Source: Winogradskyella luteola
Lineage (GTDB): Bacteria > Bacteroidota > Bacteroidia > Flavobacteriales > Flavobacteriaceae
Length of the DNA: 35,828 nucleotides
Assembly (NCBI RefSeq): GCF_019203985.1
Contig: NZ_JAGSPD010000018.1
Span: 1 to 35,828 of the forward strand
Direction: 5' to 3'
Shown: piece by piece, positions 1 to 6,241 of the stretch
Position numbering within the stretch: the first letter of the stretch is position 1
Layout: each line of letters opens with the position of its first letter
Program-made: the position numbers and the translations under genes
The notes under the pieces: model-generated
Told to the model about the DNA's origin: nothing
Database searches by the model: none
What the model saw: the letters and a program-made list of their open reading frames with translations, nothing else

Positions 1-315
1 AATTTCCTTAAATTAGTAGTATTAGATGCGACAGAACCGGATACTTTGCATAATAATAGATTACATAACCAAATCATTTATAAAAAGACATATAATTATC
101 TTATTAAGGGAATAACACATTCACTTATCATCCCACATAAACTACACTTAGTTTATTTGACTCAAAAAATAACTTCTATTAATTCTAAAAGGGAGAGACT
201 AAATATAATAAAAACACCTGTGATTTAATCCAACTAAAATAAATTAATTTACTTTAACTTAAACAAGAATAATATCTGGCTATTTTAATTTATATAAAAC
301 TAAATACTAAAATCA
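1..315. other. AT-rich left edge, no convincing gene
   Basis: Frame 1 is open from base 1 to the TAA at 226-228 (ATG at 46), so it could be the tail of a gene entering from the left. The peptide shows no recognisable domain and is rich in Ile, Asn, Lys and His, as random AT-rich DNA gives. I see no tRNA, terminator or repeat here. Bases 229-315 are very AT-rich and seem non-coding. Confidence 0.4.
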
Positions 316-323
316 TATATTTG
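316..323 (+). promoter_or_regulatory. Bacteroidota -7 promoter box (TATATTTG)
   Basis: TATATTTG matches the Bacteroidota sigma-A -7 consensus TAnnTTTG exactly. It lies 20 bases before GCGTTAGC (343-350), and the transcript would run into the 111-nt hairpin at 361-471 and then the lipoprotein gene at 545. No clear -33 TTG was found. Confidence 0.5.
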
Positions 324-360
324 CTTTAACATATAGAATATAGCGTTAGCTATTTAATCT

Positions 361-471
361 TGTTCGAAAAAACTGGTAATTTTAAACGTGCACAAGATAA
401 ATGGACTGATGCTCACGTAATGGCGTGGGCTGTGTTTATTTGTGCACGGGTATACCAGTACCTTTCGAACA
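361..471. other. Long imperfect hairpin (possible structured RNA or palindromic element)
   Basis: Nearly the whole 111-nt stretch folds on itself. TGTTCGAAA (361-369) pairs with 463-471, ACTGGTA (372-378) with 453-459, CGTGCACAA (387-395) with 440-448, ATAAA (397-401) with 435-439, and GCTCACG (411-417) with CGTGGGC (424-430, one G-U pair). The loop is TAATGG (418-423). About 37 pairs are separated only by small internal loops. It lies downstream of a TATATTTG box and 73 bases before the lipoprotein ATG, so it could be a 5' leader structure, a free small RNA, or a palindromic mobile element. No reverse transcriptase, IscB or TnpB gene is nearby, and no target-site duplication was seen. Confidence 0.6.
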
Positions 472-544
472 GTAAGCTACAGTTCCACGCTTATTGTTTT
501 AACTAACTTCACTTGGGGACTGGGTGATTATAATATTAAATATT

Positions 545-1144
545 ATGAGAAACCAAATTTTCAGATTGATGCTCTTATCAATTTTAACTTCAACCTACTT
601 AGGTTGTTCGTCTGATTCCGATTCAGAAAATTGTGAAACAATTACTTGCCTCAATGGCGGAACTTTTGTTGGTTGTGAATGTGAATGTCCTCAAGGTTAC
701 ACAGGGAACAATTGCTCTAATCAAATAACACCAATCAAGGTAATTATTAACAAAGCTATCGTAAAGGTATTTCCAAATACGGACAACGGTGAGTTTTGGG
801 ATGCGGCAATTCCAGATGCAGAAGCTGCATTGCCTGATGTCTACATCACTCTTCAGGATTCTGATTTGAATGTTATCTATGATAGTCCTACGTTTTATGA
901 AAATGCAATTTCTGGTGAAGGCACTTTTTTTGAGTTTACATTAACACCTTCACTTGAACTAACTACTTATGAAAATCCATTTTTAGTAAATATCTGGGAT
1001 TATGATACAACTAGTGAAGATGACTTTATGACAAGTTTTGGCTTTTTTGCTTATACATCAAATAACAATTTTCCTGATGTAATAACTGTGGTTAGTCAAT
1101 CTGAAGAAATATTGGTTGATCTAGAAGTAACTTATGAATGGTAA
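545..1144 (+). CDS. Lipoprotein with one EGF-like motif and a C2-like region
   Basis: A 199-aa surface lipoprotein of unknown role. The GTG at 524 gives a longer frame, but the ATG at 545 starts a clean lipoprotein signal: a basic N-terminus, a hydrophobic stretch, then the lipobox YLGC with Cys21, followed by a Ser/Asp-rich linker. Residues about 28-60 hold six cysteines in an EGF-like pattern (CLNGGTFVGCECECPQGYTG). The rest, about residues 67-199, is acidic and beta-rich (NGEFWDAA, PDVYITL, NIWDYD) and recalls a calcium-binding C2-like fold; that is an inference from appearance only. It lies in the accessory region and ends at a strong convergent terminator. The EGF-like motif suggests adhesion or a protein contact at the cell surface. 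No exact family recognised. Confidence 0.75.
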   Translation: MRNQIFRLMLLSILTSTYLGCSSDSDSENCETITCLNGGTFVGCECECPQGYTGNNCSNQITPIKVIINKAIVKVFPNTDNGEFWDAAIPDAEAALPDVYITLQDSDLNVIYDSPTFYENAISGEGTFFEFTLTPSLELTTYENPFLVNIWDYDTTSEDDFMTSFGFFAYTSNNNFPDVITVVSQSEEILVDLEVTYEW

Positions 1145-1156
1145 TATATAGTCTAA

Positions 1157-1194
1157 AAACATCTAGATATAGTCTTACTTATGTCTAGATGTTT
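1157..1194. terminator. Bidirectional terminator hairpin
   Basis: AAACATCTAGA (1157-1167) pairs perfectly with TCTAGATGTTT (1184-1194), an 11-bp stem with a 16-nt loop. Downstream on the plus strand is a T-rich run, and the A-rich left flank gives a U-run on the minus strand. It separates the convergent genes ending at 1144 and 1193. Confidence 0.75.
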
Positions 1195-1405
1195 ATTCTT
1201 TTTGTTTCTGCTTATTATCTTTATTAGATGTTATTAATTTTAATAAGAAAACAGCTAATAACCCCGTACCAAAACCAACTAACACATTAAAAAGAATATT
1301 ATTCTTTTGTTTTAATGATTCACATTCTACTCGAGATAGTCTTAAATCTTCTGGGAAATTTTGCTTTATATCTAATTCATAACAATTAATAATTTCTTGT
1401 TCCAT
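1193..1405 (-). CDS. Small single-pass membrane protein, unknown
   Basis: A 70-aa protein with a charged N-terminal part of about 35 residues that includes two Cys, then one predicted membrane segment at about residues 38-59 (NVLVGFGTGLLAVFLLKLI), and a highly charged Lys/Gln tail. It starts 3 bases after the upstream 123-aa gene, so the two are probably co-transcribed. Small membrane proteins of this kind often accompany phage-like or integrative modules, but no family is recognised. The stop codon overlaps the terminator stem. Confidence 0.6.
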   Translation of the reverse strand: MEQEIINCYELDIKQNFPEDLRLSRVECESLKQKNNILFNVLVGFGTGLLAVFLLKLITSNKDNKQKQKE

Positions 1406-1408
1406 AGC

Positions 1409-1780
1409 TTATACTTTAAGTTTAATAATTTTAAAGGTATTTGCATCAATTAAGGCGTATGCATAGTCGTCGATACAAGTCCATGTGATTCCATCCATCT
1501 TCATCGTATGCGTATTAAATCCGAAGTTTAATCCCGCTCCTAGCAAATAGTCATAGGACCTTATAATTTCATTATAGGGTCCTAACACAATCTGCAAAAC
1601 CTTTCTATTAGTATCTAAAATTTTTCTTGTTTTGGACTTAGCTTTTCGTATTTCCTTAGCCCTAAGATTATTAAATCTAATTTGATTCTCCCTGCTGGCA
1701 AACTTTTGGTTACTTCGTTTAGGCACAAACTCCTCACCCGTTAAGGGGTCAATAGTCTTTTCTGTGTCGTCTTCTTTCAT
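1409..1780 (-). CDS. Flavobacterial hypothetical protein with a DPLTGE..F.PKRSNQ motif
   Basis: A 123-aa protein. The N-terminal DPLTGEEFVPKRSNQKFAS and QIRFNNLRA form a pattern I associate with a widespread Flavobacteriia family often encoded on integrative elements. There the motif is usually preceded by Cys and resembles a small treble-clef or zinc-ribbon-like segment; no Cys is seen at that place here, so metal binding is doubtful. A basic stretch (about residues 40-60) follows, then a beta-rich C-terminal half. It is co-directional with the HTH gene upstream and the small membrane gene downstream. Function unknown; nucleic-acid binding is possible from the basic central region. Confidence 0.65.
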   Translation of the reverse strand: MKEDDTEKTIDPLTGEEFVPKRSNQKFASRENQIRFNNLRAKEIRKAKSKTRKILDTNRKVLQIVLGPYNEIIRSYDYLLGAGLNFGFNTHTMKMDGITWTCIDDYAYALIDANTFKIIKLKV

Positions 1781-1814
1781 ATCTATAATATTTTATATAA
1801 TTCAATGTAATTAG

Positions 1815-1852
1815 GATGTATTTAGACTTACACCGATGTAGGTTAATACATC
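1815..1852. terminator. Weak stem-loop downstream of the HTH gene
   Basis: GATGTATT (1815-1822) pairs with AATACATC (1845-1852). It lies about 70 bases past the stop of the minus-strand HTH gene and could attenuate or stop its transcript, but there is no clean U-run. Low support. Confidence 0.3.
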
Positions 1853-1918
1853 TGATGATATATTCACCTAACTGAAATCCATATATATTTTAAATTAACA
1901 TGCTTGTTTAGGTTTTAG

Positions 1919-2260
1919 TTAGGTTCTATTTAAATAGTTCTTAGCCTCTAGATCCATGACAGAAGGCTTACCGTCTTTAAGCCAATTCATAATATCCTTT
2001 TTGGAAAATGTCAATGGTCGTCGTTTAGAAATGACTGGCATTTCAAACCGACAAACTTTGGAATAAATCGTTGACTTTTTGTAGCCTGTTAGTTCTTGAA
2101 CCTCCTCTACAAAGACGATATCGTTATTTGCTTTTGATAGGCCAAATGTACCGTCAGTGTTGGTAAGCAGCTTTTTCGCTTCTTGAGCAAAAGCTTCTTT
2201 ACTTAGGCCTATATATTCTCCAACAGTGAGGGAATACAGTGGTTTGGATAAATCGCTCAT
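1919..2260 (-). CDS. Excisionase-like helix-turn-helix protein
   Basis: A 113-aa DNA-binding protein of the small winged-helix (HTH_17/MerR-like) excisionase type common next to integrases in Bacteroidota elements. Residues about 49-91 show the typical layout: a helix entering VQELTGYKKSTIYSKV (recognition helix region), a wing with VISKRRPLTFSKKDI, then MNWLKDGK. The N-terminal about 40 residues (LTVGEYIGLSKEAF) are a separate short segment also seen in such proteins. With the integrase about 1.2 kb upstream on the same strand, the likely role is control of excision or of the element's genes. A 14-bp palindrome sits 28-41 bases before the start codon and may be its operator. No TAnnTTTG box was seen directly upstream. 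Confidence 0.75.
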   Translation of the reverse strand: MSDLSKPLYSLTVGEYIGLSKEAFAQEAKKLLTNTDGTFGLSKANNDIVFVEEVQELTGYKKSTIYSKVCRFEMPVISKRRPLTFSKKDIMNWLKDGKPSVMDLEAKNYLNRT

Positions 2261-2287
2261 AATATTTTAGTTTTTAATTAATAATGA

Positions 2288-2301
2288 GCATTGCGCAATG
2301 C
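2288..2301. promoter_or_regulatory. Perfect 14-bp palindrome, candidate operator
   Basis: GCATTGCGCAATGC equals its own reverse complement. It lies just upstream of the HTH/excisionase-like gene in otherwise AT-rich DNA, as expected for a dimeric regulator site. Which protein binds it is unknown. Confidence 0.45.
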
Positions 2302-2365
2302 ATTTATTGAAATTTCATGCCGTAAAACAACAGATTAAAACGAAGTAAAAAAAAGTAAATAGTCA

Positions 2366-2464
2366 AGTGTCGAGTGAGTGTCGAGTGCAAATTTTGGGAA
2401 GTATAAAGTGGTCCACTATATTTAATCAGTTTCTGATAAAATATTTCTCTCTAAGTGTCGAGTG
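2366..2464. repeat. Three copies of AGTGTCGAGTG plus small palindromes
   Basis: The 11-mer AGTGTCGAGTG occurs in tandem at 2366-2376 and 2377-2387 and again at 2454-2464, where it directly adjoins the stop codon of the 320-aa gene. Between them are the palindrome AGTGGTCCACT (2407-2417) and the inverted pair ATCAG/CTGAT (2425-2437). Exact direct repeats in an intergenic gap beside an integrase and an HTH gene suggest protein-binding sites: iteron-like, recombination accessory sites, or transfer-origin-like. Confidence 0.6.
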
Positions 2465-3427
2465 TTAAATTTTTGCAAGTATAGATTCTAATAATTTCTT
2501 TTGTTCCATATTATCGCCGTTAGCCTTTCGAAGTGGATCAATGCCAAATTCTTTTCCTTCTTTGTCAACAAAACATTTATTTGCAACTAACCAGATATCA
2601 TTTTTGTGTAATTCCACTTTCTTTGTGTCTTTAACTAAATAATTCATAAACCAATGCAATTCCTTGTTTTTTCCAGTCCAAACTATTCTTTTACTTTTTG
2701 GAATGATATTGCCTTCAAAAATTCTATTGAAATTGGTGAACAAGGTATCTTCATGAATAAAGTTATTAGCCTTTAGTTGCTTTAATACATCGTTCAAAAC
2801 ATGACTATTCTTTTTTAGATAGTCTGGGTTCGTGTTAAGTTCTCTTAATCTCAGAGAGCTATATTTACCTTTTAATTTTCGATTTAAGCTATTTTTATCT
2901 TTAATCCATCCACCAATGGATTCGGTAATTCTATCATCAAAAATTGTATCACTGAATTGCTTCATTTCTAGTTTTAAGAAATCAATAAACCTGACTAAAT
3001 CTTTATTAAATGCTCTTTCCAGTTGGTACTCTAAAAAATTCTTTACTTCTGTGAGTTTGGAATCATATTGTCTCAGTTTCAAAGCAAACCAAAAATCAAA
3101 ATCAGGACTTTCTTGGGTAACAATAATGCTCTGATCATACTGATAGCAAACTTGATTGTTGAAGAAAAAATTGTTGTTGTATCTACCTTTAAGGGTATTA
3201 GAAGACTCTCTATACTCATTTAAATTCCTTTCGTAATATGCTCTTGATTTACCATCATCTAAATCAACAGTAAAGCTTTCTTCTCCTTCTTTTATTATTA
3301 CTTCTTCCGTTTTATTGATTATTTTCTTAGCTAAGTCATCCAAAGATTTATCACTTAAAAACTCATTTTGCTCATATTGCCATATATCAGCTATTTCAAT
3401 ATCGTAATAATTGTGATTTGTTGCCAT
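2465..3427 (-). CDS. Unknown 320-aa protein linked to the integrase
   Basis: The longest frame starts at a TTG (3436) inside the integrase end. I prefer the ATG at 3427, 2 bases past the integrase stop, which gives 320 aa. The protein is soluble, charged and mostly helical, with no signal peptide and no metal or nucleotide motif I can name. The C-terminal third (KRIVWTGKNKELHWFMNYLV, then NDIWLVANKCFV and FGIDPLRKA.GDN) looks like a conserved module repeatedly found in Flavobacteria next to tyrosine integrases. That recurrence is from memory and was not checked. RteC-like excision-control proteins sit in similar positions, but I do not see enough to assign it. It is probably co-transcribed with the integrase; the AGTGTCGAGTG repeats begin right at its stop codon. 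Confidence 0.7.
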   Translation of the reverse strand: MATNHNYYDIEIADIWQYEQNEFLSDKSLDDLAKKIINKTEEVIIKEGEESFTVDLDDGKSRAYYERNLNEYRESSNTLKGRYNNNFFFNNQVCYQYDQSIIVTQESPDFDFWFALKLRQYDSKLTEVKNFLEYQLERAFNKDLVRFIDFLKLEMKQFSDTIFDDRITESIGGWIKDKNSLNRKLKGKYSSLRLRELNTNPDYLKKNSHVLNDVLKQLKANNFIHEDTLFTNFNRIFEGNIIPKSKRIVWTGKNKELHWFMNYLVKDTKKVELHKNDIWLVANKCFVDKEGKEFGIDPLRKANGDNMEQKKLLESILAKI

Positions 3428-3429
3428 AT

Positions 3430-4551
3430 TTACCAATTAATATCTGGAATTGCATTCGCAGCGTCCACCTTCTTCTGATTAATGATTTTAGCATAAACTT
3501 GAGTGGTTTTTAACTCCTTGTGGCCAAGCAATTTTGATACGGTATATATATCCGTTCCAAATGTGAGCTGTAATGTTGCATAGGTATGTCTAGCACAATG
3601 AAATGTAATGGTTTTACTTATCCCTGCTTTCATAACCCACTGTTGTAGCTTTAAGTTATTCCAAGCACTATATCTTAGACCCTTAAATACGCGCTCTTCA
3701 TCTTCTCCTCTATCGGCTAATAATTTAAAAGCTTGCTCAGGAATTGGATGTGTTTGATAGCCATTAGTTTTCTTTTGTTTAAAGCGAATATAATGACCTT
3801 GTTCTTCAGAATATTGGACTTCCTTCCAGACCAATTTATGTACATCAGACCATCTAAGTCCTGTGAGAGCACTAAACAGGAATGCTTGTTTCAGAATTGG
3901 AATTTCACATTCGGTATTGGCAACTTTTTTTAATTCTTCTAGGGTAAGAAACTCTCGTTCTGATTCACCTTGCTTAAACCCTTTAACCTGTTCAGCTGGG
4001 TTATACGAGATAATTCCTTCCCTTATTGCTTCCTTAATACACGCCCTTACTTTATTAAAATAGGAATAACATGAATTTTGAGAGAGCGGTCGACTACTCT
4101 TTGTTTTTGCAGTATGCTTCAAGTAATACTTAAAATCTTCTAACCATTTGGAATCTACTTCCCTGAAAGGGACATAATCTCCTCTAAATTTGATTAAATG
4201 TTTTAAAGTACCATCCCAATTACTATAATTCCCAAAAGACGACTCATTGTATCGTTTTTCAGTTTTCTCAGAAAAATAGGTGATGAAATTTTTGTCTAAA
4301 TTATCTTTTATTAAATGAGAAAAGCCATGTTCTTCATGCTGGATTTCTAGGAATTTTTTAGACCTGATGTTTTCTGCTAGTAAAAGTGTCTTTTTATTAT
4401 GTGATCGTTCTTTAACTGTTTTTGGATTAGAATATACAAAAAGATCAAGCTTTTCTCTTATTCGCTTTCGGTTTGCTTTTGGAAAATAATAATCCAAAAT
4501 TAAACTTTCAATTCCATCCTTTCGTTTTCTTCTTCTTAATGTAATAGTCAT
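3430..4551 (-). CDS. Tyrosine site-specific integrase of the mnmE-adjacent element
   Basis: A 373-aa integrase with the three-part layout usual for Bacteroidota elements. There is an N-terminal arm-binding domain (about residues 1-75), a SAM-like core-binding domain (about 85-185) and a catalytic domain (about 200-365). Catalytic residues in the expected places are Arg233 (TGLRWSD), Lys260 or Lys261 (QKKT), His318 and Arg321 (HCARHT), His344 (LLGHK) and Tyr353 (QVYAK), so it looks intact. The frame extends upstream to 4629, but the ATG at 4551 gives the family N-terminus (MTITLRRRKRKDG); the extra 26 residues are hydrophobic and atypical and run through the TTTGTCACG repeats. It starts 166 bases from the mnmE 3' end, pointing away from it, which suggests mnmE is the insertion target. 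Likely role: integration and excision of the segment to the left. Confidence 0.92.
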   Translation of the reverse strand: MTITLRRRKRKDGIESLILDYYFPKANRKRIREKLDLFVYSNPKTVKERSHNKKTLLLAENIRSKKFLEIQHEEHGFSHLIKDNLDKNFITYFSEKTEKRYNESSFGNYSNWDGTLKHLIKFRGDYVPFREVDSKWLEDFKYYLKHTAKTKSSRPLSQNSCYSYFNKVRACIKEAIREGIISYNPAEQVKGFKQGESEREFLTLEELKKVANTECEIPILKQAFLFSALTGLRWSDVHKLVWKEVQYSEEQGHYIRFKQKKTNGYQTHPIPEQAFKLLADRGEDEERVFKGLRYSAWNNLKLQQWVMKAGISKTITFHCARHTYATLQLTFGTDIYTVSKLLGHKELKTTQVYAKIINQKKVDAANAIPDINW

Positions 4552-4560
4552 TGTGAATAA

Positions 4561-4610
4561 TTTGTCACGTTTTGTCACGCGAATTAAAAAAGGTACAAAT
4601 ATGTGACAAA
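4561..4610. promoter_or_regulatory. TTTGTCACG repeats at the integrase promoter
   Basis: TTTGTCACG occurs at 4561-4569 and 4571-4579 as direct repeats, with an inverted near-copy TGTGACAAA at 4602-4610. They lie 10-60 bases upstream of the integrase ATG. A near-consensus -7 box (CATATTTG on the minus strand, about 4596-4603) overlaps the group. They may be integrase arm sites or operator sites giving autoregulation. Confidence 0.55.
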
Positions 4611-4717
4611 AATAGTTAAATTGAAACAAACAAACAAAAATTCAATTCACAATAAAAACTATAAAATACTATAATACATTCATTTATATTTATGTAGTTT
4701 GAAGTATTTTGTGCAAG

Positions 4718-4735
4718 TTACTTTCCGATACAGAA
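4718..4735 (-). other. Candidate attachment site at the 3' end of mnmE
   Basis: The last 18 bases of mnmE read TTCTGTATCGGAAAGTAA on the minus strand, encoding FCIGK and the stop. Islands of the SGI1 family in Proteobacteria integrate in the same 18 bases of mnmE (trmE/thdF), and this sequence differs from that attB at about two positions as I recall it. An integrase gene directly beside it fits use as an att site. I found no second copy within the window, so the other end would lie left of base 1 or has been lost. Confidence 0.45.
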
Positions 4736-6106
4736 ATTAGCAAAAATATTACCCAGTAAATCATCATTGGTAATTTCACCCGTAATTTCACCAAAATGAT
4801 ACAAAGCTTGGCGAATATCAATAGCTAATAAATCTCCCGACAATCCCGTTTCCAAACCATATTTCACTTTTTGAATTTCCTCAAAAGCTTTTAATAAAGC
4901 ATCATAATGGCGAGAGTTAGTCACAATGGTTTCATTATTACGCAGTGTTCCCGTATTAATAAGATTGAGAAGGGAATTAGTAAGTTGCTCTACACCAAAA
5001 CCTGTTCTAGCGGATAGAAGAAGTACATCTACTATAATTGTATTGATATTAGCTAACTGGGTATCATCGAGCATGTCTATCTTATTTGCAATAACCAATA
5101 AAGGTTTTTGTGGATATTTATTTCTTATTTTTTCAATCTCAACTCTAACAGTTTCGAGGTTATTAATGTTCTTTTGAGCATCAAACAGATAGATAGTAAC
5201 CTGAGATTGTTCTATCTTTTCAAAAGTTTTTTTTATACCAATACTTTCCACAACGTCTTTTGTATCTCTAATACCAGCAGTATCTATAAATCTAAAACCA
5301 ATACCCCCTATTGAGATTTCATCTTCAATGGTATCTCTGGTAGTTCCTGCAATTTCAGATACTATGGCTCTATCTTCATTCAATAAAGCATTTAAAAGTG
5401 TAGATTTACCAACGTTAGGTTCGCCAACAATAGCGACCGGAATTCCATTTTTAATCACGTTACCAACTGCAAACGAATCTATAAGACGCTTCAAAACAAA
5501 ATTTATACGCTCTACCAAATCTTTAAATTGAGTTCTATCTGCAAATTCCACATCCTCTTCTGCAAAATCGAGCTCTAATTCAATTAAGGACGCAAAATTC
5601 AATAGCTCTTCACGCAACTTTGCTATTTCAGAAGAAAATCCACCACGCATCTGTTGCATTGCGATTTGATGAGATGCTTCGTTATCACTGGATATTAAAT
5701 CTGCTACAGCTTCGGCCTGACTCAAATCTAACTTTCCATTTAAAAATGCACGCAATGTAAACTCACCTGCCGTTGCCATTCTGCAGCCATTTCGCAAAAA
5801 CAATTGAATAATTTCTTGCTGAATATAAGATGAACCATGACAAGAAATCTCTACAACATCCTCGCCTGTGTAAGAATTTGGGTTTTTAAAAACCGATACC
5901 AGAACTTCATCTAATGTTTTTTCATTATCAACGATATGGCCCAAATGAATTGTGTGTGTTTTCTGGGAAGAAAGTGACTTATCACTTACAACGGACCTAA
6001 ACTGCTTATCTGCGATAGTAATAGCCTTTTTACCAGATAATCGTATAACCGCAATGGCTCCACTACCAGAAGGAGTCGCTAAAGCTACTATAGTATCATT
6101 TTGCAT
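4718..6106 (-). CDS. mnmE: tRNA modification GTPase MnmE
   Basis: MnmE, with MnmG, installs the carboxymethylaminomethyl group on U34 of certain tRNAs. At 462 aa it has the full family length. It shows the N-terminal tetrahydrofolate-binding domain (starts DTIVALATPSGSGAIAVIRLSG), a helical domain, and an inserted G domain with G1 GEPNVGKS (228-235), G2 GTTRDT (about 254-259), G3 DTAG (275-278) and G4 NKID (341-344). It ends with the characteristic FCIGK, whose Cys acts in modification. A TAnnTTTG box (TACTTTTG, minus strand, 6124-6131) lies 18 bases upstream of the ATG. It is divergent from the TlpA-like lipoprotein gene. Its 3' end is the probable insertion site of the neighbouring element, and the coding sequence is unchanged. 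Confidence 0.98.
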   Translation of the reverse strand: MQNDTIVALATPSGSGAIAVIRLSGKKAITIADKQFRSVVSDKSLSSQKTHTIHLGHIVDNEKTLDEVLVSVFKNPNSYTGEDVVEISCHGSSYIQQEIIQLFLRNGCRMATAGEFTLRAFLNGKLDLSQAEAVADLISSDNEASHQIAMQQMRGGFSSEIAKLREELLNFASLIELELDFAEEDVEFADRTQFKDLVERINFVLKRLIDSFAVGNVIKNGIPVAIVGEPNVGKSTLLNALLNEDRAIVSEIAGTTRDTIEDEISIGGIGFRFIDTAGIRDTKDVVESIGIKKTFEKIEQSQVTIYLFDAQKNINNLETVRVEIEKIRNKYPQKPLLVIANKIDMLDDTQLANINTIIVDVLLLSARTGFGVEQLTNSLLNLINTGTLRNNETIVTNSRHYDALLKAFEEIQKVKYGLETGLSGDLLAIDIRQALYHFGEITGEITNDDLLGNIFANFCIGK

Positions 6107-6123
6107 AATTCAATACTTTAGTA

Positions 6124-6131
6124 CAAAAGTA
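6124..6131 (-). promoter_or_regulatory. -7 box for mnmE (TACTTTTG)
   Basis: TACTTTTG on the minus strand matches TAnnTTTG and lies just upstream of the mnmE ATG at 6106, implying a very short leader. Confidence 0.5.
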
Positions 6132-6207
6132 TCTTAAAATATGAGACTGGTAAAAGGTAATACATTGTATTTAATATATAATTCACAAGATTATTGCACT
6201 TAGTTTT

Positions 6208-6215
6208 TATATTTG
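6208..6215 (+). promoter_or_regulatory. -7 box for the TlpA-like gene (TATATTTG)
   Basis: An exact TATATTTG 26 bases before the ATG at 6242. It argues against the upstream start at 6194, which would lie before the transcript start. Confidence 0.6.
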
Positions 6216-6241
6216 TAAAGCAAAAATTAAAAAATTTAAAG

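Larger units (their letters stand above)
1..4735. mobile_element. Probable integrative element, left end outside the window
   Basis: The segment contains an intact tyrosine integrase, an integrase-linked unknown gene, an excisionase-like HTH gene, a short gene family typical of flavobacterial elements, a small membrane protein, and repeats in the gaps, all next to the 3' end of mnmE. No relaxase, coupling protein, phage structural gene or transposase is visible. Whether the lipoprotein gene and hairpin near the left edge belong to it cannot be decided here. Confidence 0.5.

Noticed and set aside
46..228. 60-aa open frame at the left edge
   Set aside because: No family, no leader or promoter, and a composition like random AT-rich DNA. 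The frame is open to base 1, so a gene tail cannot be excluded, but it is not supported.
361..471. Classical integron attC site
   Set aside because: It folds like one, but its ends read TGTTCG..CGAACA, whereas an attC begins RYYYAAC and ends GTTRRRY. The core boxes are absent.
361..471. Retron or OMEGA-type RNA
   Set aside because: No reverse transcriptase, IscB, IsrB or TnpB gene lies in the neighbourhood.
1..1200. Second copy of the mnmE-end att sequence
   Set aside because: I looked for CTTTCCGATACAG and its complement and found none; the far end must be outside or degraded.
2832..3134. 100-aa plus-strand frame inside the 320-aa gene
   Set aside because: It is antisense to a better-supported gene and shows no domain.
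4926..5531. Plus-strand frames over mnmE
   Set aside because: They are antisense shadows of a clear mnmE gene.
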